DNA of 10,568 nt, from NCBI GenBank assembly GCA_025966175.1, contig JAOPVN010000340.1:1-10568 (forward strand), written 5' to 3'. The notes under the pieces are model-generated. The model saw only the letters and a list, made by a program, of their open reading frames with translations. It ran no database searches and was not told where the DNA came from. The position numbers and the translations under genes were made by a program. The number at the start of each line of letters is the position of its first letter. The first letter of the stretch is position 1. Positions 1 through 7,096 of this stretch are shown here, one piece after another. This DNA is from Modestobacter sp. GTDB lineage: Bacteria; Actinomycetota; Actinomycetes; Mycobacteriales; Geodermatophilaceae.

Positions 1-705
1 AACGCCGGGCTGCTGGCGCCGACCTCGGGCACCGTCACCCTCGACGGTGTCCGGATCACCAGCCCGCCGGCCTCCATGGCGGTCGTCTTCCAGGAGTACG
101 GCCGCAGCCTGTTCCCCTGGATGACCATCGAGGGCAACGTCGAGCTGCCGCTGAAGCAGAAGAAGCTGCCCAAGGCGCGCCGCCGGGAGCTGGTGCGCGA
201 GGCGCTGGAGGCGGTCGGGCTGGCCGACGTGCACAGCGCCTACCCCTGGCAGCTGTCCGGGGGCATGCAGCAGCGCGTCGCGATCGCCCGCGCGGTGGCC
301 TACCAGCCGCAGGTGCTGCTGATGGACGAGCCGTTCGCCGCCGTCGACGCGCAGACCCGGGCCGACCTCGAGGACCTCATCCGGTCGCTGTGGCACAAGC
401 TCGGCGTCACGATCCTGTTCGTCACCCACGACATCGACGAGTCGGTGTACCTGGGGCAGCGGGTCCTGGTGCTCTCCTCCTCCCCGACGGTGGTCATGGA
501 GGACCTCGCCATCGACCTGCCGGACGAGCGCAACCAGCTCGAGACCCGGTCCAGCCGGCGGTTCGCCGAGCTGCGCGCCCACGTCTACGAGCAGATCCAG
601 ATCGCCAAGCACCGCAAGGGCGGCGAGCCCGGGATCGAGGCGCCCGGCGGCCGCGACGCCGGCGACCGGCTGCCCGCCACCAAGGCGGCCGACGCGGCCT
701 ACTAG
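1..705 (+). CDS. ABC transporter ATP-binding protein, NitT/TauT (SsuB/TauB-like) family, 5'-truncated
   Basis: This is the nucleotide-binding subunit of an ABC importer. It hydrolyses ATP on the cytoplasmic face to drive uptake through a membrane permease that is not in the window. The reading frame is open from base 1, so the start and the Walker A loop lie upstream; 234 residues are visible. In order they show the Q-loop (VFQEY, visible residues 29-33), the signature LSGGMQQR (85-92), Walker B ending in MDEP (D109, E110), the D-loop AAVDA, and the switch histidine in FVTHD (H143). The spacing, the FPWMTIEGNV stretch and the ESVYLGQRV segment after the H-loop fit the nitrate/sulfonate/taurine family. 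The C-terminal tail of about 30 residues is Gly/Ala/Asp-rich and probably unstructured. The substrate-binding protein gene follows 52 bases later on the same strand, which supports one importer operon. Substrate class cannot be read from the ATPase. Confidence 0.95.
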   Translation, partial: NAGLLAPTSGTVTLDGVRITSPPASMAVVFQEYGRSLFPWMTIEGNVELPLKQKKLPKARRRELVREALEAVGLADVHSAYPWQLSGGMQQRVAIARAVAYQPQVLLMDEPFAAVDAQTRADLEDLIRSLWHKLGVTILFVTHDIDESVYLGQRVLVLSSSPTVVMEDLAIDLPDERNQLETRSSRRFAELRAHVYEQIQIAKHRKGGEPGIEAPGGRDAGDRLPATKAADAAY

Positions 706-745
706 CGCCTCGCCCCCCGTCGTACGACCCCCGCACCCATCCAAC

Positions 746-752
746 GAAGGAG
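746..752 (+). promoter_or_regulatory. Ribosome binding site of the substrate-binding protein gene
   Basis: GAAGGAG sits 5 bases before the ATG at 758. It is a strong Shine-Dalgarno match and fixes the start, which also gives a proper lipoprotein signal peptide. Confidence 0.8.
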
Positions 753-757
753 TACGA

Positions 758-1732
758 ATGCGCCGTCTACTCGCCCCGATCGCCGCGGTGGCCCTGCTGG
801 TCACCGCCTGTGGTGGCGGCTCATCGGGCGACAGCTCGTCCCAGGCCGGCAGCTCGTCAGGCGGGACCACGAAGGTCTCGGTGGGGGTCATCCCCATCGT
901 CGACGTGGCACCCATCTACCTCGGCAAGGAGCAGGGCTTCTTCGCCGACCGTGGGATCGACCTGGACCTGGTGCAGACCACGGGCGGGGCGGCGTCGGTC
1001 CCCGGCGTCATCGCCGGTGACTTCCAGTACTCCTTCGCCAACATCACCTCGGTGCTGCTCGCGCAGTCGACCGGCCTGCCGCTGCGGGTCATCGCCGAGG
1101 GCAACTCCTCCACCGGTGACGAGAAGGCCGACTTCGGTGGCATCGTCGTCCCGCCGGGCAGCGCCATCACCAGCCCGAAGCAGCTCGAGGGCAAGACGGT
1201 GGCGGTGAACAACCTCAAGAACATCGGTGAGGTCACCATCCGCAAGGCCATCGAGGACGACGGTGGCAACCCGTCGAACGTGAACTTCGCCGAGCTGGCC
1301 TTCCCCGACATGCCGGCGGCGCTGGCCAACGGGCAGGTCGACGCGGCCTGGCTCGTCGAGCCCTTCTTCACCGTGGCCAAGCAGGCCGGCAACACGCTGA
1401 TCTCGAGCAACCTGGCGACGGCGGCGCCCGACCTGACCATCGGCACCTACTTCACCACCGAGCAGCAGATCAAGCAGAACCCGGAGCTCACCAAGAACTT
1501 CCAGGACGCCATCCAGGAGTCCCTGAAGTACGCCTCGGACAACCCGGACGAGGTGCGCCGGATCCTGCTGACCTACACCAAGATCGACCCCGCCGTGGCC
1601 CAGGCGCTGACGCTGCCGGCGTTCCCGCAACAGGTCAATGCCGCGTCGGTGCAGACCATGGCCGACCTGATGGTCAAGTACGGCATGGCGACCAAGAAGC
1701 CCGACGTCGACGCCGTCCTGTCGCAGGGCTGA
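758..1732 (+). CDS. ABC transporter substrate-binding lipoprotein (NMT1/SsuA-like)
   Basis: This is the extracytoplasmic, membrane-anchored solute receptor of the importer whose ATPase lies just upstream. The 324-residue protein starts with a short basic and hydrophobic signal peptide ending in the lipobox LVTAC (C18 is the predicted lipidated cysteine). A Gly/Ser-rich tether follows (about residues 19-38). The mature domain opens with VGVIPIVDVAPIYLGKEQGF, the characteristic first strand and helix of NMT1/THI5-like and SsuA/TauA receptors. It continues with the hinge pattern PAALANGQVDAAWLVEPF (about residues 185-203), the usual second-lobe signature. Length is normal for the family. The next gene, a ThDP-dependent decarboxylase, begins 2 bases after this stop codon, so the two are probably translationally coupled and the imported ligand may feed that enzyme. 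Receptors of this fold bind sulfonates, nitrate, pyrimidine precursors or aromatic acids. I cannot choose among these. Confidence 0.93.
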   Translation: MRRLLAPIAAVALLVTACGGGSSGDSSSQAGSSSGGTTKVSVGVIPIVDVAPIYLGKEQGFFADRGIDLDLVQTTGGAASVPGVIAGDFQYSFANITSVLLAQSTGLPLRVIAEGNSSTGDEKADFGGIVVPPGSAITSPKQLEGKTVAVNNLKNIGEVTIRKAIEDDGGNPSNVNFAELAFPDMPAALANGQVDAAWLVEPFFTVAKQAGNTLISSNLATAAPDLTIGTYFTTEQQIKQNPELTKNFQDAIQESLKYASDNPDEVRRILLTYTKIDPAVAQALTLPAFPQQVNAASVQTMADLMVKYGMATKKPDVDAVLSQG

Positions 1733-1734
1733 GC

Positions 1735-3366
1735 GTGGCCGACCACCCGACCCCGCCGGGGACGACGACCGTCCGTGACGCCACGCTGGACGTGTTCCGC
1801 CGGCTGGGCATGACGACGATCTTCGCCAACCCGGGCTCGACCGAGGTGCCGTTCCTGGCCGGCCTGCCGGACGACATCGAGTTCGTGCTCGCCCTGCACG
1901 AGGGGTCGGTGGTCGGCATCGCCACCGGCTGGGCCATCGCCAACGACCGGCCCGCGCTGGTGAACCTGCACACCACGGCGGGCCTCGGCAACGCCGTCGG
2001 CGCGCTGGCGACCGCCCGGGTGAACCGGGCTCCGCTGGTCGTCGTCGTGGGTCAGCAGGACCGTCGGCACCTGGCCCTCGAGCCGTTCCTCACCGGGCGG
2101 CTCGAGGGCCTGGCCGGCGACTACCCGGTCTGGGTGAACACGCCGATGACCGCACAGGACGTGCCGGGCGCCCTCACCCGCGCCCACCACGAGGCGGTCA
2201 CCGGGCGCGGCCCGGCGATCGTCATCGTGCCGATGGACGACTGGCACGAGCCGATGACCCGCAGCGGCCCGATGGCCGGCGCCGTGCAGGTCCGCCGGCC
2301 GGTGGGCATCGACGAGGCCACCGTCGCCGAGGTCGTCGACCTCATCGACGCGGCCGGCTCGCCCGCGCTGGTGGTGGGGGCGGGGGCCGACCGGGCCGGC
2401 ACCCGGGCGGCGCTGGTCGCCCTGGCCGAACGGCTGGACATGCCGGTACGCCAGGAGGCCTTCGGTGCCCGGGCCGGCTTCCCCCAGGACCACCCGCTCT
2501 ACCAGGGGCTGCTCCCGGCCGGCCGGGAACGGCTGCGCGGGGCGCTCGCCGGGCACGACCTCGTGCTGGTCGTCGGTGCCCCGGTGTTCCGTCAGTACCC
2601 CTACGAGCCGGGCCCCTTCGTCGACGAGGGCGCCGTCGTCGTGGAGATCAGCCAGGACCCCGCCGAGGTGCACCGCAGCCCCGCGGACCTGGCGGTGCTC
2701 ACCGACCCCGAGGTGTTCTGCGCCGCGCTCGCCGACCGGGTCGCGCCCCGGGAGCCGTCCGGCCGGCCGCCCCGCACCCGGCCGGCCGTACCGCCACCGG
2801 CGGACGGCGAGCCGCTGCGGGCTCCGCACGTCTACGCCCTGCTCGCCGAGCGGCTGGCCCGGGACACCGTCGTCGTCGAGGAGACGCCGTCCACCCGCCA
2901 GGTGCTCGAGGAGATGCTCCCCTCGCGGGAGCCGCTCGGGTACCTGGGCGTGGCGATGGGCGGACTCGGGTTCGGCATGCCGGCCGCGATCGGGGTCCGG
3001 ATGGCCCAGCCGCACCGGCCGGTGGTGGCGATCCTGGGCGACGGGTCGTCGATGTACGCCGTCCAGTCGCTGTGGACGGCGGCCAACTACGGCGTCGGCG
3101 CCCTGTTCATCGTCTTCGCCAACGGCGGCTACGCGATCATGGACAAGCTCGCCGAGCGGACCGGGGCGGGCAAGGCCCCGTGGCCCAGCTTCCCGGAGGT
3201 CCGGCTGTCGAACCTGGCCACCGCGCTGGGCTGCCCGGCGCGACGGATCAGCACCCACGCCGAGCTGGTCGAGGTGCTCGACGAGATCGTGCCCGGGCTG
3301 CCCGACCGCACCGAGCCGCTGCTGCTGGACATCGACGTCGTGCCGGAGCGCGAGTTCAACCCCTGA
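1735..3366 (+). CDS. ThDP-dependent 2-oxo acid decarboxylase, benzoylformate decarboxylase-like
   Basis: This cytoplasmic thiamine-diphosphate enzyme probably decarboxylates a 2-oxo acid to an aldehyde. The 543-residue protein has the three-domain order of the family: pyrimidine-binding domain (about 10-175), central domain (about 190-335), and pyrophosphate-binding domain (about 365-540) with GDG at 435-437 and N463 completing the Mg/ThDP motif. By eye, aligned with remembered Pseudomonas putida benzoylformate decarboxylase (BFDC), the catalytic Ser26, Glu47 and His70 are kept as S35, E56 and H79. His281, however, corresponds to Y288 in FRQYPYEPG. Pocket residues Ala460 and Phe464 become I468 and L472, and Thr457 becomes G465. 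This points away from benzoylformate and possibly towards an aliphatic substrate, which is inference. The GTG start is two bases after the upstream stop, has only a weak AGGG before it, and immediately precedes the conserved N-terminus. It is probably coupled to the ABC receptor gene. Confidence 0.85.
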   Translation: MADHPTPPGTTTVRDATLDVFRRLGMTTIFANPGSTEVPFLAGLPDDIEFVLALHEGSVVGIATGWAIANDRPALVNLHTTAGLGNAVGALATARVNRAPLVVVVGQQDRRHLALEPFLTGRLEGLAGDYPVWVNTPMTAQDVPGALTRAHHEAVTGRGPAIVIVPMDDWHEPMTRSGPMAGAVQVRRPVGIDEATVAEVVDLIDAAGSPALVVGAGADRAGTRAALVALAERLDMPVRQEAFGARAGFPQDHPLYQGLLPAGRERLRGALAGHDLVLVVGAPVFRQYPYEPGPFVDEGAVVVEISQDPAEVHRSPADLAVLTDPEVFCAALADRVAPREPSGRPPRTRPAVPPPADGEPLRAPHVYALLAERLARDTVVVEETPSTRQVLEEMLPSREPLGYLGVAMGGLGFGMPAAIGVRMAQPHRPVVAILGDGSSMYAVQSLWTAANYGVGALFIVFANGGYAIMDKLAERTGAGKAPWPSFPEVRLSNLATALGCPARRISTHAELVEVLDEIVPGLPDRTEPLLLDIDVVPEREFNP

Positions 3367-3423
3367 GCCGTGCCACCGTGCTGGCCGGCAGGCAGAACTC
3401 GTTGCCCTCCGCACGGTAGCCAC

Positions 3424-3435
3424 CGGGAGCTCCCG
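3424..3435. promoter_or_regulatory. Perfect 12-bp palindrome in the -35 region of the FAH/gltX unit
   Basis: CGGGAGCTCCCG is a perfect palindrome. It lies 12 bases upstream of a TAGCCT -10 candidate, over the position where a -35 hexamer would sit. No good -35 match is visible there. It could be an operator for a dimeric regulator, but in such GC-rich DNA it may also be chance. Confidence 0.35.
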
Positions 3436-3447
3436 CGCCACCCCGAC

Positions 3448-3453
3448 TAGCCT
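3448..3453 (+). promoter_or_regulatory. Candidate -10 element of a leaderless promoter for the FAH-gltX operon
   Basis: TAGCCT fits the actinobacterial -10 pattern TAnnnT. It ends 6 bases before the GTG at 3460, which would put the transcription start on or next to the initiation codon. No Shine-Dalgarno sequence with usable spacing precedes that GTG (only AGGA one base away). This is the expected layout of a leaderless mRNA. The 93-base gap 3367-3459 holds nothing else I can identify and no clear terminator for the preceding gene. Confidence 0.55.
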
Positions 3454-3459
3454 CAGGAC

Positions 3460-4272
3460 GTGCGCATCGTCCGCTTCGCCCACCCAGCCGGCATGTCCTT
3501 CGGGGTCCTCGACGGGGACGGCCAGGTCGCCCAGATCGAGGGGCACCCCTTCGGCCAGATCTCCTTCACCGGGCAGCGGTTCGCCGCGGCCGACGTCCGG
3601 CTGCTCTCGCCGATCCTGCCCAGCAAGGTGGTCGGCGTCGGGAAGAACTACGCCGACCACGTCCAGGAGATGGCCACCGGCGACGCGCCGAAGGAGCCGC
3701 TGCTCTTCCTCAAGCCCTCGACCTCGGTGATCGGCCCGGGCGACGCCATCCGCATCCCGGCCGGCAGCACCAACGTGCACCACGAGGTCGAGCTCGCCGT
3801 CGTCATCGGCGCCCGCGGCGCCCGGCAGGTGTCCCCGGAGCAGGCGATGGCCAGTGTCTTCGGCTACACGATCGGCAACGACGTCACCGAGCGGGACATG
3901 CAGCACAGCGACGGGCAGTGGACGCGGGCCAAGGGCTTCGACTCCTTCTGCCCGCTGGGGCCGTGGATCGAGACCGACCTGGCCGGCCTCGGCAAGGACC
4001 CGGCGGACCTGGAACTCACCTGCAGCGTGGACGGCGAGCTGCGCCAGTCCGGCCGCACCAGCCAGCTGCTGTTCGGCCTGCCGACGCTGATCTCCCACAT
4101 CTCGCAGATCATGACCCTGCTGCCCGGCGACGTCGTGCTCACCGGCACCCCCGCGGGCGTCGGCCCCATCCGGCCCGGCCAGCGCGTGGAGTGCACGATC
4201 GAGGGCCTGGGCACGCTGACCAGCACCGTGGCCGGCGCCGACCCGACCTCCACCGCAGGGAACGCCCGATGA
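3460..4272 (+). CDS. Fumarylacetoacetate hydrolase (FAH) family protein
   Basis: This is a metal-dependent hydrolase, isomerase or decarboxylase of the FAH fold. Relatives act on fumarylacetoacetate-type or 2-hydroxyhepta-2,4-dienedioate-type compounds or on oxaloacetate. The 270-residue protein has a small N-terminal domain (1-50) and then the catalytic domain. VGVGKNYADH carries the conserved histidine (H67). The metal ligands are E109 and E111 in HHEVELAVVIG and D141 in GNDVTERD. K158 lies in the RAKGFDSFCPLGPW segment, and the LTGTPAGVG loop is near 227-235. The GTG start begins the conserved MRIVRF N-terminus. The stop codon overlaps the gltX start (ATGA), so the two genes are co-translated. 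I recall a similar FAH-like gene beside gltX in Mycobacterium tuberculosis (Rv2993c/Rv2992c). The physiological substrate is unknown, and the neighbourhood with gltX gives no catabolic hint. Confidence 0.9.
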   Translation: MRIVRFAHPAGMSFGVLDGDGQVAQIEGHPFGQISFTGQRFAAADVRLLSPILPSKVVGVGKNYADHVQEMATGDAPKEPLLFLKPSTSVIGPGDAIRIPAGSTNVHHEVELAVVIGARGARQVSPEQAMASVFGYTIGNDVTERDMQHSDGQWTRAKGFDSFCPLGPWIETDLAGLGKDPADLELTCSVDGELRQSGRTSQLLFGLPTLISHISQIMTLLPGDVVLTGTPAGVGPIRPGQRVECTIEGLGTLTSTVAGADPTSTAGNAR

Positions 4273-5762
4273 CGGCGCCGCAGGTCGAGTCGGGGGTCGT
4301 CCGCACCCGGTTCTGCCCCTCACCGACCGGGATGGTGCACGTCGGGCTGATGCGGACGGCGCTGTTCAACTGGGCCCACGCCCGGCACACCGGCGGGCAG
4401 ATGGTCTTCCGCATCGAGGACACCGACGCCTCCCGGGACTCCGAGGAGTCCTACCGGCACCTGCTGGACAGCCTGCACTGGCTGGGCATCGACTGGGATG
4501 AGGGCCCCGAGGTCGGCGGCCCGCACGGGCCGTACCGGCAGTCGGAGCGGCACGACATCTATCGCGACGTCGCCGCCCGGTTGCTGGAGTCCGGCCACGC
4601 GTACGCGTCCTTCTCCACCAACGAGGAGGTCGACGCCCGCCGGCTCGCCGCCGGGCAGGACCCGAAGCTCGGCTACGACAACGCCGACCGGTACCTCACC
4701 GACGCGCAGAAGGCGGCCTTCCGCGACGAGGGCCGCTCGCCGGTGCTGCGACTGCGGATGCCCGACGAGGACCTGGCCTGGACCGACCTGGTGCGCGGCG
4801 AGGTGCGCTTCGCCGCCGGCTCCGTGCCCGACTTCGTGCTGGTGCGCGGCAACGGCGTTCCGCTGTACCCCTTCGTGAACCCGGTGGACGACGCCCTGAT
4901 GGGCATCACCGACGTGCTGCGCGGCGAGGACCTGCTGCCCTCCACCCCCCGTCAGCTCGCCCTCTACCGCGCGCTCACCGACATCGGCGTCGCCTCGGGC
5001 ACCCCGCGGTTCGGGCACCTGCCCTACGTGATGGGCGACGGGAACAAGAAGCTCTCCAAGCGTGACCCGCAGGCGAACTTCGACGTCTACCCCGAGCGCG
5101 GCTTCCTGCCCGAGGGGCTGACCAACTACCTGGCCCTGCTGGGCTGGTCGATCGCCGAGGACCGGGACGTCTTCTCGGTGGCCGAGCTCATCGAGGCCTT
5201 CGACGTCACCCGGGTCAGCGCCAACCCCGCCCGCTTCGACCTCAAGAAGGCCGAGGCGATCAACGCCACCCACCTGCGGGCGCTGCCGGTCGAGGAGTTC
5301 ATCGTCCGGGTGATCCCGTACCTGGCGAAGGCCGGGCTGGTGTCCGATCCGCCGACCCCCGAGCAGCTCGCGCTGCTGACGGCGATCGCGCCGCTGGCGC
5401 AGGAACGCATGATCGTGCTCTCCGACGCGGTCGGGCTGCTGGGCTTCCTGTTCACCGCGGACGTCGAGATCGAGCCGGCGGCCGCGGAGAAGCAGCTGGG
5501 TGCCGGTGCCGGGGAGGTGCTGGACGCCGCGACGGCGGTGCTGCAGGCGCTCCCGGAGTGGACGACGGCGGCGATCGAGACCGCGCTCAAGGAGGCGCTC
5601 GTCGACGGGCTGGGCCGCAAGCCGCGCCAGGCGTTCGGGCCGGTGCGCGTGGCGGTGAGCGGGCGGACGGTCTCCCCGCCGCTCTACGAGTCGATCGAGC
5701 TGCTGGGCCGGGAGCGCACGCTGGCCCGGCTCGCCGCCGCCCGCGGGGCAGCGACCGGATGA
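4269..5762 (+). CDS. gltX: Glutamyl-tRNA synthetase
   Basis: This class I aminoacyl-tRNA synthetase attaches glutamate to tRNA-Glu. In organisms without GlnRS it also charges tRNA-Gln for later amidation by GatCAB. The 497-residue protein starts at the ATG overlapping the FAH stop; an AGGGA lies 7 bases upstream. The N-terminus reads VRTRFCPSPTGMVHVGL, with HVGL at 24-27 as the HIGH signature. RIEDTD follows (48-53), then TDVLRGEDLLPSTPRQ near 214-229 and KLSKR (261-265) as the KMSKS signature. The C-terminal half is the helical anticodon-binding domain. The short insertion around residues 111-125 (AYASFSTNEE) lacks the zinc-binding cysteines of some GluRSs. Length is usual for Actinobacteria. 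The genes for tRNA-Gln and two tRNA-Glu lie just past the next gene. Whether this GluRS is non-discriminating is inferred from the phylum, not visible here. Confidence 0.97.
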   Translation: MTAPQVESGVVRTRFCPSPTGMVHVGLMRTALFNWAHARHTGGQMVFRIEDTDASRDSEESYRHLLDSLHWLGIDWDEGPEVGGPHGPYRQSERHDIYRDVAARLLESGHAYASFSTNEEVDARRLAAGQDPKLGYDNADRYLTDAQKAAFRDEGRSPVLRLRMPDEDLAWTDLVRGEVRFAAGSVPDFVLVRGNGVPLYPFVNPVDDALMGITDVLRGEDLLPSTPRQLALYRALTDIGVASGTPRFGHLPYVMGDGNKKLSKRDPQANFDVYPERGFLPEGLTNYLALLGWSIAEDRDVFSVAELIEAFDVTRVSANPARFDLKKAEAINATHLRALPVEEFIVRVIPYLAKAGLVSDPPTPEQLALLTAIAPLAQERMIVLSDAVGLLGFLFTADVEIEPAAAEKQLGAGAGEVLDAATAVLQALPEWTTAAIETALKEALVDGLGRKPRQAFGPVRVAVSGRTVSPPLYESIELLGRERTLARLAAARGAATG

Positions 5763-7012
5763 CCACAGGCGGTGGGGGTGGCGCGGGCTGGGGTCGGAGC
5801 GGTCCGCCGCCCGAGCCGTATCGCGGTCCGCCGCCGACCGGCCGCTACGGAGCGCCGCCCCGGGTGCCGGTCGGCGTCCCTGCCCCGCCGCCCTACGGCT
5901 CGCCGTGGGCGGGCCCCGCGCCGTTCCCCAGTCCGACGCCGGGGCCGGGGCCGGGCAAGCGGTCCCGGCCGGTGACCCCACCGGGGGCGCCGCCCTACGA
6001 CACCCCCCAGCCCTACGCGCTGCTCATGCGGGCCCGCGACTGGGCCTGGTGGCGTCCGCTGCTGGGCCTGCTGCTGTTCGCCGTGCTCTACGGGGTGGCC
6101 GCGCTGGTGCTCGTGATCGTGGTCCTGGTGACCGGGGTCGTCCCGGACCTGGCGATGCTGGACCTCACCGACGTCGCCGTCCTGCTGGTCACCAACCTGT
6201 CCCTGATCGTGGCGATCCCGATCGTGTGGGTGTGCTGGCTCGTGCCGCACGGCCTGCCCATCGGCTGGTCCTCCTCCGTGCTCGGCCGGCTGAGGTGGCG
6301 GCTGGTGCTGCCCTGGACCTGGCGGGCGCTGGCGACCCTCGGGGTGGCCGTGGTGGCCAGCCTGCTGATCGCCGTGGCGGCCACCGGCGTCGACGTCACC
6401 GGGCCCGGGGCGTCCTTCCCCTGGATGCTGCTGGTCGTCCTCACCACCACGCCGCTGCAGGCCGCGGCCGAGGAGTACCTCTTCCGCGGCTACCTCAGCC
6501 AGACGATCGCCGCCTGGATCGGCCGTCCGCGGGCCGGGGCGGTCGTCGCCGCGGTCGTGTCGGCAGCCCTTTTCTCCGCGGCGCACGGGCCGCCGGACTT
6601 CCAGACCTTCCTCTACCGCTTCGCGATCGGCCTGGCGCTGTCCGCGGCGGTCTGGCTCACCGGGGGGCTGGAGGCATCCATCGCGCTGCACGCGGTGAAC
6701 AACGTGGTGATCTTCCTGCTCGCTGGGGCGCTGGGCGACCGCGCGGCCGCCGCGGAGCCCGGCGGGGTCGTCGGCTGGGGGACCAGCCTGCTCGGCATGG
6801 TCGGGATGGCGGCGTTCGTGGCCTGGGTGGCCGCCGCCCGGTCCCGGGTGCGCCCGGAGCTGCTCAGCCCGGCGGTCGACCTGCGTCCCGGCGGCCCGTT
6901 CGGGAACCCGGCCGCCGGCGCGGCGCCGCCGTTCCCGAGCTCTGCGCCGTTCCCGAGCTCTGCCCCGCCGGCGTCGGGGTGGCCCCCGGGCCCCGGCAAC
7001 GCCTGGGTCTGA
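5759..7012 (+). CDS. CPBP-family intramembrane metalloprotease (CAAX/Abi type) with Pro-rich tails
   Basis: This is a polytopic membrane protein of the CPBP (CAAX protease and bacteriocin-processing) family, 417 residues. The start is the ATG overlapping the gltX stop (ATGA). Residues 1-85 are rich in Gly, Pro and Tyr and probably disordered and cytoplasmic. Hydrophobic segments follow at about 99-126, 138-162, 187-209, 220-234, 257-275, 287-300, 308-325 and 340-360. The family motifs are present: EEYLFRGYL (E238, E239, R243) holds the EExxxR motif, FSAAH (F272, H276) the FxxxH motif, and HAVNN (H311, N315) the last motif. The catalytic site therefore looks intact. The C-terminal tail (about 365-417) is again Pro/Ser/Gly-rich with a PFPSSA duplication. 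Bacterial members serve in bacteriocin processing or immunity, or are of unknown role. No peptide substrate gene is nearby, so its role here is open. Confidence 0.9.
   Translation: MTTGGGGGAGWGRSGPPPEPYRGPPPTGRYGAPPRVPVGVPAPPPYGSPWAGPAPFPSPTPGPGPGKRSRPVTPPGAPPYDTPQPYALLMRARDWAWWRPLLGLLLFAVLYGVAALVLVIVVLVTGVVPDLAMLDLTDVAVLLVTNLSLIVAIPIVWVCWLVPHGLPIGWSSSVLGRLRWRLVLPWTWRALATLGVAVVASLLIAVAATGVDVTGPGASFPWMLLVVLTTTPLQAAAEEYLFRGYLSQTIAAWIGRPRAGAVVAAVVSAALFSAAHGPPDFQTFLYRFAIGLALSAAVWLTGGLEASIALHAVNNVVIFLLAGALGDRAAAAEPGGVVGWGTSLLGMVGMAAFVAWVAAARSRVRPELLSPAVDLRPGGPFGNPAAGAAPPFPSSAPFPSSAPPASGWPPGPGNAWV
6929..6964 (+). repeat. 18-bp tandem duplication coding PFPSSA twice
   Basis: Two adjacent 18-bp units, identical apart from the last base, encode residues 391-396 and 397-402 of the CPBP protein. 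The preceding AAGAAP stretch is similar in composition. It is a small in-frame expansion in a disordered tail. Confidence 0.85.
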
Positions 7013-7020
7013 CGCGCGCG

Positions 7021-7043
7021 GGCGGGGTCCCTGCGACCCCGCC
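7021..7043 (+). terminator. Hairpin terminator after the FAH-gltX-CPBP unit
   Basis: GGCGGGGTC (7021-7029) and GACCCCGCC (7035-7043) form a perfect 9-bp stem with a 5-base loop, starting 8 bases after the CPBP stop codon. There is no T tract, which is common for actinobacterial terminators. Confidence 0.65.
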
Positions 7044-7062
7044 GCCGGGCATCGGGTACAGT
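7033..7062 (+). promoter_or_regulatory. Weak candidate promoter for the tRNA-Gln gene
   Basis: TACAGT (7057-7062) fits the TAnnnT -10 pattern. GCGACC (7033-7038) keeps the central GAC of an actinobacterial -35, with an 18-base spacer. Transcription would start near 7069, about 28 bases before the mature tRNA 5' end. The -35 overlaps the right arm of the preceding hairpin, so the call is tentative. Confidence 0.35.
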
Positions 7063-7096
7063 TCTTTCCCGGCGCCGAAAGGTGCTGGAAGACCCT

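Noticed and set aside
719..728. GTCGTACGAC palindrome between the ABC ATPase and receptor genes
   Set aside because: It is only 10 bp, no promoter elements are placed around it, and short palindromes are frequent by chance in this DNA.
3918..4268. N-terminal extension of the gltX frame upstream of 4269
   Set aside because: The upstream codons are antisense-like Arg/Pro-rich sequence overlapping the FAH gene. Conserved GluRS sequence begins just after the ATG at 4269.
1573..4323. A 916-codon open frame on the - strand
   Set aside because: It lies antisense to three well-supported genes (the substrate-binding protein, ThDP enzyme and FAH genes). Its composition is Arg/Gly/Pro/His-rich with no domain, a typical GC-rich shadow frame.
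4320..5981. A 553-codon open frame on the - strand opposite gltX
   Set aside because: It is antisense to a confidently identified synthetase, with low-complexity composition and no recognisable family.
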